From Azospirillum endophyticum (GTDB lineage: Bacteria; Pseudomonadota; Alphaproteobacteria; Azospirillales; Azospirillaceae), in the NCBI RefSeq assembly GCF_016595245.1, contig NZ_JAENHM010000064.1, forward strand, positions 62,001-126,000: DNA of 64,000 nt, written 5' to 3'. This document shows, in pieces, positions 46,910 through 56,015 of the stretch. The notes beneath the pieces were generated by a model, which was given only the letters and a program-made list of their open reading frames with translations, was not told the DNA's origin and made no database searches. Both the position numbers and the translations under genes were made by a program. Position 1 is the first letter of the stretch. Each line of letters opens with the position of its first letter.

Positions 46910-47926
46910 TTAGCGGACGTCCTTGACGTAATCGGCAGTTACGAAGCCGCCGTAGCTGGGCAGCACGGTGGTGATCTTCTTCTGCTCCTTCAGGAACTCC
47001 GCCGTGTCCTTCAGGATCTTGCCCGCACCGCTTCCCTCGCCGCCGGCCAGCCAGGCGGTGGAGGCCTGCACCTCCGCCGGGACCAGCGACAGGTTGGTCA
47101 ACGCCGAGGCGTGATCGGACGGGGTGCCGCCCAGCAGCTTCGCCAGCGTCTTCGCATTCTCCGAATCCGGCCCCCAGGCCGCCTTGTCGTTGCGGAAGGA
47201 GGTGCTGTAGCGCTCGATGGTGCCGGCGAAGCTCTTCAGGAAGGCGGGATTGTCCTTGGCGAAGGCCGCGGTCGCCACCCAGGCGCTGAAGGTCGGGGCG
47301 CCGCGGTCGGCCACCTCGCGCGAGGTCAACAGCACCTTGCCGGTTCTCTTCAACTCGGTCAGCGCGGGATCCCAGACGAAGGCGCCGTCCAGATCGCCGC
47401 GGTTCCAGGCGGCGACGATGTCCGGCTGCGGAATGGCGAAGACCTGGGCGTCGCGCTCCGTCAGCGTCTCCTGCTTGAGGACGGCGAGCAGCTGGTAATG
47501 GTCGGTGGACACCGGCGCCGCGGCCAGCTTCTTGCCCTTCAGGTCTGACGGTTTTTCGATGCCGGATCCGTTGCGCACCACCAGCGCCTCGTCGGTGCCG
47601 GAGATCGTCGCAAGATGGAAGGCCTTCACGTCCAGCCCGCGGCTGACCGCGGCGGCGAAGGGGCTGGAACCGACATAGCCGACCTGCACGTCGCCCGAGG
47701 CGATGGCGGCGAAGATTTCGGCGCCCGAGTTGAACTTGCGGAAGTCGATCTCGGTGCCGGTCGCCTTGGCGAAATCGCCATTGGCGATGGCGACCGAAGA
47801 GGGAAGCGCGTCGGTCTGATAGCCGACCACGACCTTGCCGGAAGCCGCTTGGGCGATGGTGGAGGCGGCAAGGGGGGCGACCGCCGCCAGCGCGGCAGAG
47901 AGGAGAATGGGCAGATTGGGCTTCAT
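46910..47926 (-). CDS. tauA: taurine-binding periplasmic protein
   Basis: A 338-residue exported binding protein. The Sec signal (MKPNLPILLSAALAAVAPL, cleavage near AQA) is followed by VVVGYQTDALPSSVAIANGD and IPQPDIVAAWNRGDLDGAFVW, strong TauA landmarks. The start at 47926 is backed by GGGGGAAA. It heads the tau operon, behind an AT-rich promoter region. Confidence 0.92.
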   Translation of the reverse strand: MKPNLPILLSAALAAVAPLAASTIAQAASGKVVVGYQTDALPSSVAIANGDFAKATGTEIDFRKFNSGAEIFAAIASGDVQVGYVGSSPFAAAVSRGLDVKAFHLATISGTDEALVVRNGSGIEKPSDLKGKKLAAAPVSTDHYQLLAVLKQETLTERDAQVFAIPQPDIVAAWNRGDLDGAFVWDPALTELKRTGKVLLTSREVADRGAPTFSAWVATAAFAKDNPAFLKSFAGTIERYSTSFRNDKAAWGPDSENAKTLAKLLGGTPSDHASALTNLSLVPAEVQASTAWLAGGEGSGAGKILKDTAEFLKEQKKITTVLPSYGGFVTADYVKDVR

Positions 47927-48260
47927 CGTCGTTTCCCCCGTCACGGTGTGAATGCCGGCCTGCGAGCGCCGGAAATCCGAATGTCCGTGAACTCTAAAGC
48001 GACGCTCACGCCATTGTCACCATTAAATCTACTTTCCTACAGGGAAATAGTTTATTTGCACATATTTTATATGTTAATTATGACTCCGAGTGTGTTGCCA
48101 GGCTCAGATGCAGGCCGGATTTCCTTCCCTTCCATTGGCTGGGAGCGACACCATTTCCGCCAAAAAAATCTCCCAACACGAAGCTGGCACTTGACCTCTC
48201 TCATCTTTCCTAATTTTTGATAGGTAATTCAGATATTGAACATTTATAGCTTGTTTTAAC
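47927..48260 (-). promoter_or_regulatory. AT-rich tauA upstream region
   Basis: This 330-base gap holds no gene. It contains TAAATCTA (48024-48031, a half-site of the palindrome at 36934) running into CTACTTTCCTACAG...AAATA (48029-48049, shared with 17478). Sulfate-starvation control by a LysR protein of the CysB/Cbl kind is the usual pattern for tau genes; the regulator here is not identified. Confidence 0.5.
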
Positions 48261-48317
48261 CTTGCGACCGCTTAGAGGCACCATGCCCCACCGCCTGAAG
48301 GAGATCTCTCTGCCGCG

Positions 48318-48440
48318 CAGGGTTTGGATCATTTCCACCGGATGGCGATGGCGTCGCCATGCCCCTCCGGCGCGCTCGTGCTGACGCTTCTGCAGCCCGA
48401 AGGGCCGACGGCCAAACACGCTCTCGAAGGATAAGAATAA
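48318..48440 (+). pseudogene. decayed head of the organosulfur island (small peptide gene)
   Basis: The stretch with GATGGCGATGGCGTCGCC and the following GC-rich bases matches the region of the 64-residue peptide gene at 17584, but start, frame and length are lost. It ends with AAGGATAAGAATAA, the same ribosome-site region that precedes the ligase gene at 17821. Confidence 0.65.
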
Positions 48441-48952
48441 GTGGCGGTTCAGGACCATGACGCCTACTGGCACCCCGGTCTGGAAACCCAGAGCCGCCCC
48501 GACTGGTGACAACTGCAACTCGACCTGCTGAAGGACCATCTCCGGCGCACCTATGAAGGCTCGTCCTACTACCGCGCCGCATTCGACGCGCAGGGGGTGT
48601 CGCCCGGGGATCTGCATAGGCTGGACGATTTGCAGCGCTTCCCCTTCCTGGACAAGGCGACCCTCCGCAATCGCCAGGTCGCAGTGGCGCCCTGCGGCGA
48701 TCTGGTCGCCGTGCCGGAGCGGGAGATCGTCTAGATCTCCGCGTCGAGCGGCTGGACCGCCTGACGGTCGAGGCGGAACACACCCAGGGCTTCAACGGCG
48801 ATCGGGAAGAGCTACGGGGCCGGCTGCGCCGCCAGTTGAAGGCCGTCACCGGCGTCGGGGCGGAGGTCGCCCTGCTCGCCCCCGGCACCCTGACCCGCGC
48901 CGTCCACAAGGCCAAACGAATCGACCATCGCCGCCAGCATGTCTGGTCGTGA
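48441..48952 (+). pseudogene. decayed PaaK-like ligase gene
   Basis: It starts with the same GTGGCGGTTCAGGACCATGA as the intact gene at 17821. Codon 23 (Arg) is now TGA (48507-48509) and codon 98 (Tyr) is TAG (48732-48734). About 815 bases are missing at a junction near 48745, after which the last 70 codons resume (ERLDRLTVE). Several point changes add to the decay. Confidence 0.9.
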
Positions 48953-49361
48953 CCCAATCCCCCGACGGCACCCACAACTTCCACATCATCGGATGGTCCC
49001 GGTCAACCCAGCCATGACCAATCCCCTTCCCATCCTTGGCAGCACCCTGCTGGGCACGGTGCTGCTCCTCGTCGCCGAGGTCGTCGGCCTGACGCCGGCA
49101 GAGGCCACGGAGGTCCGCTTCGCCCGCAATCTTGGCCTCGGCTCCCTGCCGCTCTCCGCCATGCAGGACAAGGGGTTGGTGGAGGTGAGGGCCAGCTGAA
49201 CCTCGCCCGGCAAACCCGAAGCCGACCAAAGCGGTGCTGGCGGCATTGGAGGAAGCGATGGCGCAGATCGAGGCCGACCGGCAGGAGGCGGCCCGCCCCT
49301 ACATCCATATCGGGAATTCGAAGCTTGGCGTCGAGAAGGTGGCGGCGCTCAGCAGAACCTC
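48953..49361 (+). pseudogene. decayed rhodanese tail plus binding-protein fragments
   Basis: GACGGCACCCACAACTTCCA (48964) equals the very end of the rhodanese gene at 23947. A shortened start of the binding-protein gene (RFARNLGLGSLPLSAMQDKG) follows and ends in a stop at 49198. After another deletion, a piece from its C-terminal part begins near 49213 (KAVLAALEEAMAQIEADRQEAA). The roughly 4.8 kb that separate ligase and rhodanese end in the intact island are missing. Confidence 0.88.
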
Positions 49362-49530
49362 GGTCGCGACCGTCCTCTGTCTGCAGGAAGCTCTCGGCGG
49401 ATTGGAGACGCCTCTTCCGGCCAACCGCATCCTTCCGCGTTCCCTTTCTGCAGTGCTCGACGAAGGTTCACCGCCTGCGCAGAGCGACACGATCGTGACC
49501 GGTGCCGGACACGCCGCCCTTGCAGGATAA
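49362..49530 (+). pseudogene. decayed 3' end of the acyl-CoA dehydrogenase-like gene
   Basis: LQEALGGLETPLPANRILPRSLSAV matches LQEALGGIEALLLTNRILLRSLSAA of the intact protein at 34778 (shown: LQEALGGLE, NRILPRSLSA). A further internal deletion leads to TIVTGAGHAALAG and a stop at 49530. It is fused in frame to the preceding binding-protein fragment, making a chimeric 98-codon frame that is unlikely to be functional. Confidence 0.88.
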
Positions 49531-49563
49531 TCATTTGGCAAACCTGGGACGGCTCACCATCGG

Positions 49564-49600
49564 TTTGGTTGCGGAAGCAAAAAAGCTTTTGCCGAATGAG
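49564..49600. other. boundary element behind the decayed island
   Basis: TTTGGTTGCGG is followed by the palindrome GCAAAAAAGCTTTTGC and CCGAATGAG. It resembles 44241-44282 (TTTGGTTGCGG...TTTGCCGAACGATGAG). It lies in the same position relative to the decayed flavoprotein fragment as the element at 36013 does to the intact gene. Confidence 0.4.
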
Positions 49601-49663
49601 ATCGCCCCCCTCCCGACGAAGCGGGGGGTGGGCGCCGCCCGCCCGCGTGACGGCCGGAGCCGA

Positions 49664-50755
49664 TCAGCGCACAGGCTCCCCTAGGCTCAGCATAAGGCGG
49701 TTGGCCCAGGCGAAGATCGCAACCGCCAGGACCAAGTCGAGGATCTCGCCATCCTGCAATCCAGCTCGGCGAAGGTCTGTGATATCCCCTGCCGCCAGGG
49801 AAGCGGGTGTGGCCGTCAGGCGAGCGGCGGCGACGGAGATTGCTTGCTGGCGCCGGTCGTCCAGACCGGCGATGCCCTGCGCGAACAGCGCTTCGACCGC
49901 TTCCCTGCCGCCGGTCAGCTCGACGAAACGACGGGCGTGAACGGAGGCGCAATAGACGCAGCCGTTCAGCACCGATTCAACGGCGGTCGCCAGCTCGCGC
50001 TCCGCCCGCGGCAGTCCGCGCGGGGCGTACATGATGCCGTTGAACAGCGGCGTGCGATGGAGAAGCGCTTCCGGCTCATGCGCCAGCACCAGGGAATAGG
50101 CGCCGATGGCCGTATTCGACGGAGTCACCGCCAGCGCCACGCGCTGCTCCTCGCTCGCCTCCTCCAGCACCACAGGCGGGAGCCATGGCTTCCAGTCCAG
50201 GGCGTCGGTGGTGAAGCCGATCGTCGGATCGGCCGGTACAGGTGGGCTCGACGGCAGATCATTTTGCGTCCGGCCCCTATCGCCGTCTTCCAGCGCCCGC
50301 AACCCGGCCAGCAGGCGGAGCTGATAGTTGACCAGCGCGATCAGTTGCGACAGCGCGACGATGCCATGGGCGTCCAACCCTGCATCCTCCAACGCACGCA
50401 GATGCTCCGGCCGGGACTCGCGCGGGGAAAGGGTGACCCGTTCCGCATGGGCGATCAGGGCCGGGCGGGCATTGATGCCGCCGGCAAGTCCGCGGTAATG
50501 GGCGGCGAGCCCGTCGTCTCCGCCCAGCGTCGCGATGCGCTCCGCCACCGCAGCGCGCTCGGCAGCCGGAAACAGGCCGGACCGCCTCGGCGCCAGCAGG
50601 GCGTCGTGCGCTGCCTGGGTGCGGGCGCGCACTTCTGCCCGGTGGGCACGCAAGGCCAGCAGCGGGGAGGCATCGGACAGCCCGGCCAGCCGGTCGATCA
50701 GGTCGGGGAGGAGTTGGGCGATCTCTCCAGCGGCGGCGACGTCGGTGGCGCTCAT
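49664..50755 (-). CDS. CMD/AhpD-type alkylhydroperoxidase domain protein (two-part)
   Basis: A 363-residue protein. The N-terminal half (about 1-160) is a carboxymuconolactone-decarboxylase-like helical domain without cysteines. The C-terminal half (about 190-360) has the AhpD redox motif ESVLNGCVYCASVHARRF with the paired cysteines and histidine. It looks like a fusion of two small proteins usually encoded side by side near flavin oxygenases. It overlaps the FAD protein gene by four bases, so the two probably act together, perhaps against peroxide from flavin chemistry. Confidence 0.78.
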   Translation of the reverse strand: MSATDVAAAGEIAQLLPDLIDRLAGLSDASPLLALRAHRAEVRARTQAAHDALLAPRRSGLFPAAERAAVAERIATLGGDDGLAAHYRGLAGGINARPALIAHAERVTLSPRESRPEHLRALEDAGLDAHGIVALSQLIALVNYQLRLLAGLRALEDGDRGRTQNDLPSSPPVPADPTIGFTTDALDWKPWLPPVVLEEASEEQRVALAVTPSNTAIGAYSLVLAHEPEALLHRTPLFNGIMYAPRGLPRAERELATAVESVLNGCVYCASVHARRFVELTGGREAVEALFAQGIAGLDDRRQQAISVAAARLTATPASLAAGDITDLRRAGLQDGEILDLVLAVAIFAWANRLMLSLGEPVR

Positions 50756-52218
50756 TGGAAATCCTCCGCTTCGGTCCATTCGTCGCCCAGCAGTTCCGGC
50801 GTCTCGAACCCGATCAGCCGCTGCCAGTGATAATCGTAATCCTCGGTGAACAGCGCCGCCGTGATGCTGTCGGCCAGACGCTCCGCCCCGGCGCTGATGC
50901 CGGGGATGTCGCCGGTCACCTTGCCGTGGCTCAGCACCGCGGCGTAGTTGAAGGCATGGATACGGTTCAGCCAGGGCGCCTCGCCGGGGGTGCGCTCCAG
51001 GAACTCGAAATCGGCGCCGAGATAGGGATGCTGGGCGAACTCGCCAGCCTCATGGCCAGGAAGGACATAGCGGTCGCGCCACAGCAGGGTATGGCGGGCG
51101 ATTTCCGCCAGTTCCGGCCGCCGTTCCCAATCCAGCGCGAAGCCGGTGGCGAGGATGACGTGGTCGACCGTCACCGTGCCGCGTCCGGTGCGCAGCACCA
51201 GCCGATCCCCCTCTGCCTCAGCCGCCTCAACCGCGCAATTGGTGAGAAGCGAGAAGTTGGCATGGCGCGAGCAGCGCAGCATGGAATTGTGCGGCGCCGG
51301 CACGCCGGTGTCGGCGATGTACTGGTTGTAGGCCCAGCGCCGCTCGTCCGACAGGGTGTGGAAGCCCAGCACGATGCCGGGATGGCCGGCGCCCAGGCTC
51401 TTGTTGACGCGCGGCAGCTCCGCCCGGCGGATCAGCATGTAGACCTTGGTGACACCTCGCTCCAGCGCCTCCGCCGCATTGTCCACCGCACCGGCGCCGG
51501 CTCCGAGCACCGCGACGGTCCTGCCCTTCAGCGCCGCGAAATCTATGGGCTCATGGGCATGGCTCCAGAACCGCTTGTCCACCGCCTTCCAGAAGGCCGG
51601 GACGAAGGGGCCGCCCAGACCGTCGCGGCCGTTGGCCAGGATCACCCGGCGCGCCCGCACCCGCTGCTGCCCCTCCGGACCGTCAAGGTCGAGGGTCACG
51701 CCATCGGCGTCGCCGGCGATCGCCGTCAAGGCGGTGTCGTTCCGCACCGGCGCGCCGGTGACCCGGCGGTACCAGGTCAGGTATTCCAGCCATTGCAGAC
51801 GCGGAATGCGGAACAGCGCCTCCCAGGCGGTGCGGCCGAACTGCGCCTCGAACCAGGCGCGGAAGGTCAGGTTGGCGAAGCCCAGCGCCGGACCGGTCAG
51901 CGTCTTGGGCGACCGCAAAGTCTCCATGCGGGCATAGGTCCCCCACGGCCCCTCGCGGCCGGCAGGCGCCCGGTCGAACAGCCGGATGTTGGAGATGCCG
52001 ACCTTGCGCAGGGCGAAGGCGGCGGTGAGCCCGGCCATGCCGGCGCCGACGATGGCGACGTCGAGAACGCCCCCGGGGACGCCCTCTTGCGCCGGCACCC
52101 AGTCGGCCGGCGGCAGGGTGAGCAGGTCGAGATCGCGGGCGAGCCGCGCCTCCAGCTCCTCCAGGGAACGGGGGCCGGGGTCTGCAATGGAAGGCACGGC
52201 GGAGTTGTCCTTGGTCAT
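50752..52218 (-). CDS. FAD-dependent monooxygenase-like oxidoreductase
   Basis: A 488-residue flavoprotein with two dinucleotide folds, VAIVGAGMAGLTAAFAL (about 55) and VAVLGAGAGAVDNAAEAL (about 225), and ATGFALDW near the C-terminal third, as in flavin-containing monooxygenases. The start is uncertain: 52218 fits the family N-terminus, while the frame is open to 52278, and neither has a clear ribosome site. It is cotranslated with the CMD/AhpD protein. The substrate is unknown. Confidence 0.8.
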   Translation of the reverse strand: MTKDNSAVPSIADPGPRSLEELEARLARDLDLLTLPPADWVPAQEGVPGGVLDVAIVGAGMAGLTAAFALRKVGISNIRLFDRAPAGREGPWGTYARMETLRSPKTLTGPALGFANLTFRAWFEAQFGRTAWEALFRIPRLQWLEYLTWYRRVTGAPVRNDTALTAIAGDADGVTLDLDGPEGQQRVRARRVILANGRDGLGGPFVPAFWKAVDKRFWSHAHEPIDFAALKGRTVAVLGAGAGAVDNAAEALERGVTKVYMLIRRAELPRVNKSLGAGHPGIVLGFHTLSDERRWAYNQYIADTGVPAPHNSMLRCSRHANFSLLTNCAVEAAEAEGDRLVLRTGRGTVTVDHVILATGFALDWERRPELAEIARHTLLWRDRYVLPGHEAGEFAQHPYLGADFEFLERTPGEAPWLNRIHAFNYAAVLSHGKVTGDIPGISAGAERLADSITAALFTEDYDYHWQRLIGFETPELLGDEWTEAEDFQ

Positions 52219-52261
52219 CGGAAGAGGGTCCTGTCGGAAGTGCTGCGTCAGGCGGGCGGCG

Positions 52262-52655
52262 TCAAGCGGCCTGGGCACCGCCCAGATAGGCGTCGCGAAT
52301 CTGCGGATCGCGGGCGAGGCTGGCGTTCTGTTCCACCATGAAGATGCTCACGCCCTGCCGGTTGATGGTCTGGATCATCTCCAGCACGCGGTCGACATGC
52401 AAGGGCGACAGGCCCATCGTCGGCTCGCTCATCACGATCAGCCGCGGGCGGCCCATCAGGGTGCGGGCCATCGCCACCATCTGCTGCTCGCCGCCCGACA
52501 GGGTGCCGAACAGGCGGCGGGATTCGGGCACGGAGCCGATGCCGCGCCGGACGATCTGCGGCGTGCTCAGGCCGGTTAGCGGCTGCCCGTCGAAGACCAC
52601 CTGCCCGGAGCGCGGCTTCAGTAGCCCCAGGATGATCTTCATCGAGGTGGGGTTG
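52262..52655 (-). pseudogene. livF-type ABC ATPase remnant
   Basis: A fragment of a branched-chain amino-acid ATPase. Residues around MKIILGLLKPRSG survive, but Walker A is cut off. RRGIGSVPESRRLFG runs straight into TLSGGEQQMVAMAR, losing about 60 residues. The C-terminal end is also shortened (FMVEQNASLA then RDPQIRDAYLGG), and Walker B reads IVMSEPTMGLSP with Ser instead of Asp. It cannot be active. The intact livF at 60457 is a different sequence. Confidence 0.85.
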
Positions 52656-52657
52656 CC

Positions 52658-53174
52658 GCGCTGAACGCCGGCTTCCATCCGCTGGTGCCGCCCAAGGGCT
52701 CCATCGGCGCCGGCGACCTCGCCCCGCTCGCCCATCTCGGCCACGCCCTGCTCGGCGATCCGGAAGCAGAGGTGGAGGTCGGCGGAGAGATCCTGCTCGC
52801 CGGCAGCGCCCTGGAAAAGCCGGGGGCCGCGAGGCGCCTTCAGGATCCGCTGAGCTTCCGCTGCCTCGCTCCCGTCCACGGCGCCGTCCGCGTGACGCTG
52901 GAGGCTGCGCGAACCGGTCGCCATCGAACTGAACGCCGCCGCCGAAAACCCGCTGGTGGTGGCCGATGCGGGAATTGGCGGGGATGCCGGGGGCGGGATG
53001 CTGCACAACGGCAATTTCGACATGACCGCCCTGGTTCTGCGTTTCGAGGTGCTGGGACAGGCGCTGGCCCAGGCGGCGTTTTTGGAGGGAGATCGCTCCC
53101 AGGGTCCGGACTTCGAGCGGCTGGCCCGGGCAGTTGCCGACCAAACGTTGCAGCATCACCTTGCGGCGCTCTGA
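52658..53174 (+). pseudogene. histidine/aromatic amino-acid ammonia-lyase remnant
   Basis: The C-terminal part of an ammonia-lyase, opening at LNAGFHPLVPPKGSIG. The cofactor-forming Ala-Ser-Gly triad reads GAGDLAPLAH, so the serine is gone. A frameshift near 52907 separates FRCLAPVHGAV from AIELNAAAENPLVV. The N-terminal region is missing. It abuts the livF remnant head to head at 52656, an apparent rearrangement joint. Confidence 0.8.
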
Positions 53175-53297
53175 ACCCCGCCTGCGATCCCGCCCCCATC
53201 CATGCGACAGTGGCCGTCACCGAAAAACACCGTTTCGGTGTCGAAGGTTTTTGGGCAGGCTTGCGACAACGTTTTGGTGAAACATGAGGAACAGCAC

Positions 53298-54467
53298 ATG
53301 GACGGGATGGTGACCGGGCTGGACGGGTTGACGGCGGACATGACGGCGTGGCGGCGTGATCTGCACGCCCATCCGGAAACCGCCTTCGAGGAGCAGCGGA
53401 CCAGCGATTTCGTTGCGGAAAAACTGGCCTCCTTCGGGCTGGAGGTTCACCGCGGCCTCGCCAGGACCGGCTTGGTCGGGATTTTGCGCAACGGCGACGG
53501 CCCCATGGTCGGCTTCCGCGCCGACATGGACGCGCTGCACATCCATGAGGAAACCAACCTGCCCCACAGCTCGCGCAATCCAGGGCGTATGCACGCCTGC
53601 GGGCATGACGGACACACGGCGATGCTGCTGGGCGCGGCACGATACCTGAGCGAACATCCAGGCCTTTTCCAAGGCACCATCGTCTTCATCTTCCAGCCGG
53701 CGGAGGAGAATGAGGGCGGCGGCCGCGTGATGGTGGAGGAAGGGCTGTTCGACCGCTTCCCCGTCGAACAGGTCTTCGGCATGCACAATTGGCCGGGGCT
53801 TGAAGTCGGCCGCATCGCGCTGCGCCCCGGCCCGCTGATGGCCGCCTACGACATCTTCGAGCTGACCCTGACCGGCAAGGGCACCCATGCCGGCATGCCG
53901 CATATGGGGACCGACACGATCATGGTCGGCAGCCAGATCGTCTCCGCCCTCCAGACCATCGCCAGCCGCAGCGTCCATCCCATCGATTCGGCCGTCGTCA
54001 GCGTCACGCAGTTCCACGCCGGCGATACGTGGAATGTCCTGCCCGGCACCGCCGTTCTCCGCGGCACCGTCCGCACCTTCCGGCAGGAGGTTCAGGATCT
54101 GGTGCAGCGCCGCATGGGCGAGGTGGCGACCGCCATCGCCGCCGGATTCGGAGTCGAGGCCAGCCTGCGCTACGAGCGGCGCTATCCGCCCACCACCAAC
54201 AGCGCCGCGGAGACGGAACTGGCCCGGCGGGCGGCGGCACGCGTGGTCGGAGAAGAGGCGCTCGACCTCGATCCGATGCCCAGCATGGGGGCGGAGGATT
54301 TCTCCTTCATGCTGCAAAAGCGGCCGGGCTGCTACGTCTGGGTTGGTGCCGGACCGTCGAACCAGGGCCGGAACCTGCACAGCCCGCACTATGATTTCAA
54401 CGATGCGGTGCTGCCGATCGGCGCCAGCTATTGGGTCCGGCTGGCGGAAACCGTCCTGCCGAAATGA
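53298..54467 (+). CDS. M20-family amidohydrolase (hippurate hydrolase/HipO type)
   Basis: A 389-residue metallo-amidohydrolase. DLHAHPETAFEE, FRADMDALHIHE, MHACGHDGHTAM and FQPAEENEGGGRVMVEEG provide the two-metal site and catalytic glutamate, and SMGAEDFSFML the last ligand. The start at 53298 has GAGGAA upstream. Such enzymes release amino acids from N-acyl or N-carbamoyl derivatives. Its closeness to two thiazoline-carboxylate hydrolase family genes makes an N-carbamoyl or N-acyl sulfur amino acid a possible substrate; inference. Confidence 0.87.
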   Translation: MDGMVTGLDGLTADMTAWRRDLHAHPETAFEEQRTSDFVAEKLASFGLEVHRGLARTGLVGILRNGDGPMVGFRADMDALHIHEETNLPHSSRNPGRMHACGHDGHTAMLLGAARYLSEHPGLFQGTIVFIFQPAEENEGGGRVMVEEGLFDRFPVEQVFGMHNWPGLEVGRIALRPGPLMAAYDIFELTLTGKGTHAGMPHMGTDTIMVGSQIVSALQTIASRSVHPIDSAVVSVTQFHAGDTWNVLPGTAVLRGTVRTFRQEVQDLVQRRMGEVATAIAAGFGVEASLRYERRYPPTTNSAAETELARRAAARVVGEEALDLDPMPSMGAEDFSFMLQKRPGCYVWVGAGPSNQGRNLHSPHYDFNDAVLPIGASYWVRLAETVLPK

Positions 54468-54654
54468 TGCAGATCATGTACATGCGTCCCGATTTCCCGA
54501 TTAGGACGCATGACATGAAAAAATTTCCGCGGAAAAATCTTGGGAATTGCCTACGTGTATCCATTGTCCCATAGTTCGGCGGGAAACGGATGGCCCTAAC
54601 TCCAAAAGGGGTTAAGGGCATAGCGGATTTCAGCCGAACAGGGACGGGCGCGAC

Positions 54655-55998
54655 GTGACGAACCAAGGGGCACATCAGGCGGCGGGCCAGGCGCAGGACA
54701 TTCCGGGCCGGGGCGGCATCTGGCAGCGTCCGGACTCGCTGTGGGAGGCCACCGCCCCGCCGCCGCCCGCCCTGCCGGCGTTGCAGGACAGCGTGCAGGC
54801 CGACGTGCTGGTGATCGGCGGCGGCTTCACCGGGCTCTCCGCCGGTCTGCATGCGGCCGAGGCCGGGCGCCGCGTGGTGGTGCTGGAGGCGTCGGAGCTG
54901 GGACGGGGTGCCTCCGGCCGCAACAACGGGCAGGTCATCCCGACGCTGACCCGCCCCGACCCCGCCGACCTCATCGACCGCTTCGGTTGGGAGAGCGGGG
55001 AGCGGCTGGTCGGGCTGATCCGCGACAGCGCCTCCACCCTGTTCGATCTGGTGCGCCGCCTCGGCATCGACTGCGCGGCGGAACAGACCGGCTGGGTTCA
55101 GCCGGTCCATTCGCCGGGCCGCATCAAGATCGCCGAGCGCCGGGCAACGCAATGGGGCAAGTTCGGTGCCGATGTCGAGCTGCTCGACCGCACCGCCGTC
55201 TCCGCCCTTCTCGGCACGGACGCCTATTTCGGCGGCTGGATGAACCGGACCGGCGGGCATATCAACCCGCTGGCGCTGGTGCGCGGGCTCGCCGCCAAGC
55301 TGGTCGCGGCCGGGGCGGCGGTCTACGTCAACTCCCCCGCTTTGTCGGTGCAGCGCCGCGGCGACTCCTGGGTCGCCCGCACCCCGCAGGGCATGGTGAC
55401 CGCCGGCTCCCTGGTGCTGGGCACCAACGGCTATGCCGCATCGATCTTCCCGGAAATCCGGACGGAGGTCGTGCCGGTCCTGTCCTGGCAGATGGCGACC
55501 GCTCCCCTGGGCGACAACGTCCGCAAAACCGTCCTGCCGGGCCGGCAGGCGATGTCGGACACCCATGGCGACCTGCGCTTCATGCGTTACACCGCCGAAA
55601 ACCGGCTGGTGACCGGCGGCGCCCTGCTGAACCCGGTGAATGGGGCGGAGCGGCTGAAGCGTATCGTCGGCGCCCGTCTGGCCGGGATGTTTCCGGCGCT
55701 GAACGGCGTCACCTTTGATTATGTGTGGAATGGCCGGATCGCCATGACCCCCGATTACTTCCCCCGTGTCCACCGGCTGGGGCCGAACGGCTTCGCCTGG
55801 GCCGGCTGCAACGGGCGCGGCGTGGCGCTGTCGGTCTCGCTGGGGCGGGAACTGGCCCGCGCCGCCATCGGCCAGGACCCGAAGGATCTCGCCCTGCCCT
55901 TCACCGCACCGACGCCCCTGCCCTTCAACGCCCTGCTGCAACGCATCGGGCCGCTGAAGATCCTGCAATACCGCTGGAACGACGCCCGCGAAGTCTGA
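54655..55998 (+). CDS. FAD-dependent amine/amino-acid oxidoreductase (DAO family)
   Basis: A 447-residue flavoprotein. The Rossmann motif VLVIGGGFTGLSAGLHAAEAG lies near residue 45; ELGRGASGRNNGQV follows, as in PuuB-like glutamylputrescine oxidases. The C-terminal NGRGVALSVSLGRELA is the usual FAD-binding end. The start is taken as GTG 54655. An AT-rich region at 54470-54600 is the likely promoter, and the gene leads into a hydrolase and the liv importer. Confidence 0.84.
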   Translation: MTNQGAHQAAGQAQDIPGRGGIWQRPDSLWEATAPPPPALPALQDSVQADVLVIGGGFTGLSAGLHAAEAGRRVVVLEASELGRGASGRNNGQVIPTLTRPDPADLIDRFGWESGERLVGLIRDSASTLFDLVRRLGIDCAAEQTGWVQPVHSPGRIKIAERRATQWGKFGADVELLDRTAVSALLGTDAYFGGWMNRTGGHINPLALVRGLAAKLVAAGAAVYVNSPALSVQRRGDSWVARTPQGMVTAGSLVLGTNGYAASIFPEIRTEVVPVLSWQMATAPLGDNVRKTVLPGRQAMSDTHGDLRFMRYTAENRLVTGGALLNPVNGAERLKRIVGARLAGMFPALNGVTFDYVWNGRIAMTPDYFPRVHRLGPNGFAWAGCNGRGVALSVSLGRELARAAIGQDPKDLALPFTAPTPLPFNALLQRIGPLKILQYRWNDAREV

Positions 55999-56015
55999 TC
56001 GAGGAGACTGCCAGC

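Noticed and set aside
49234..49530. 98-codon open frame in the decayed island
   Set aside because: It is an accidental in-frame fusion of a binding-protein fragment with the end of an acyl-CoA-dehydrogenase-like gene, without a ribosome site or a complete domain; treated as pseudogene debris.
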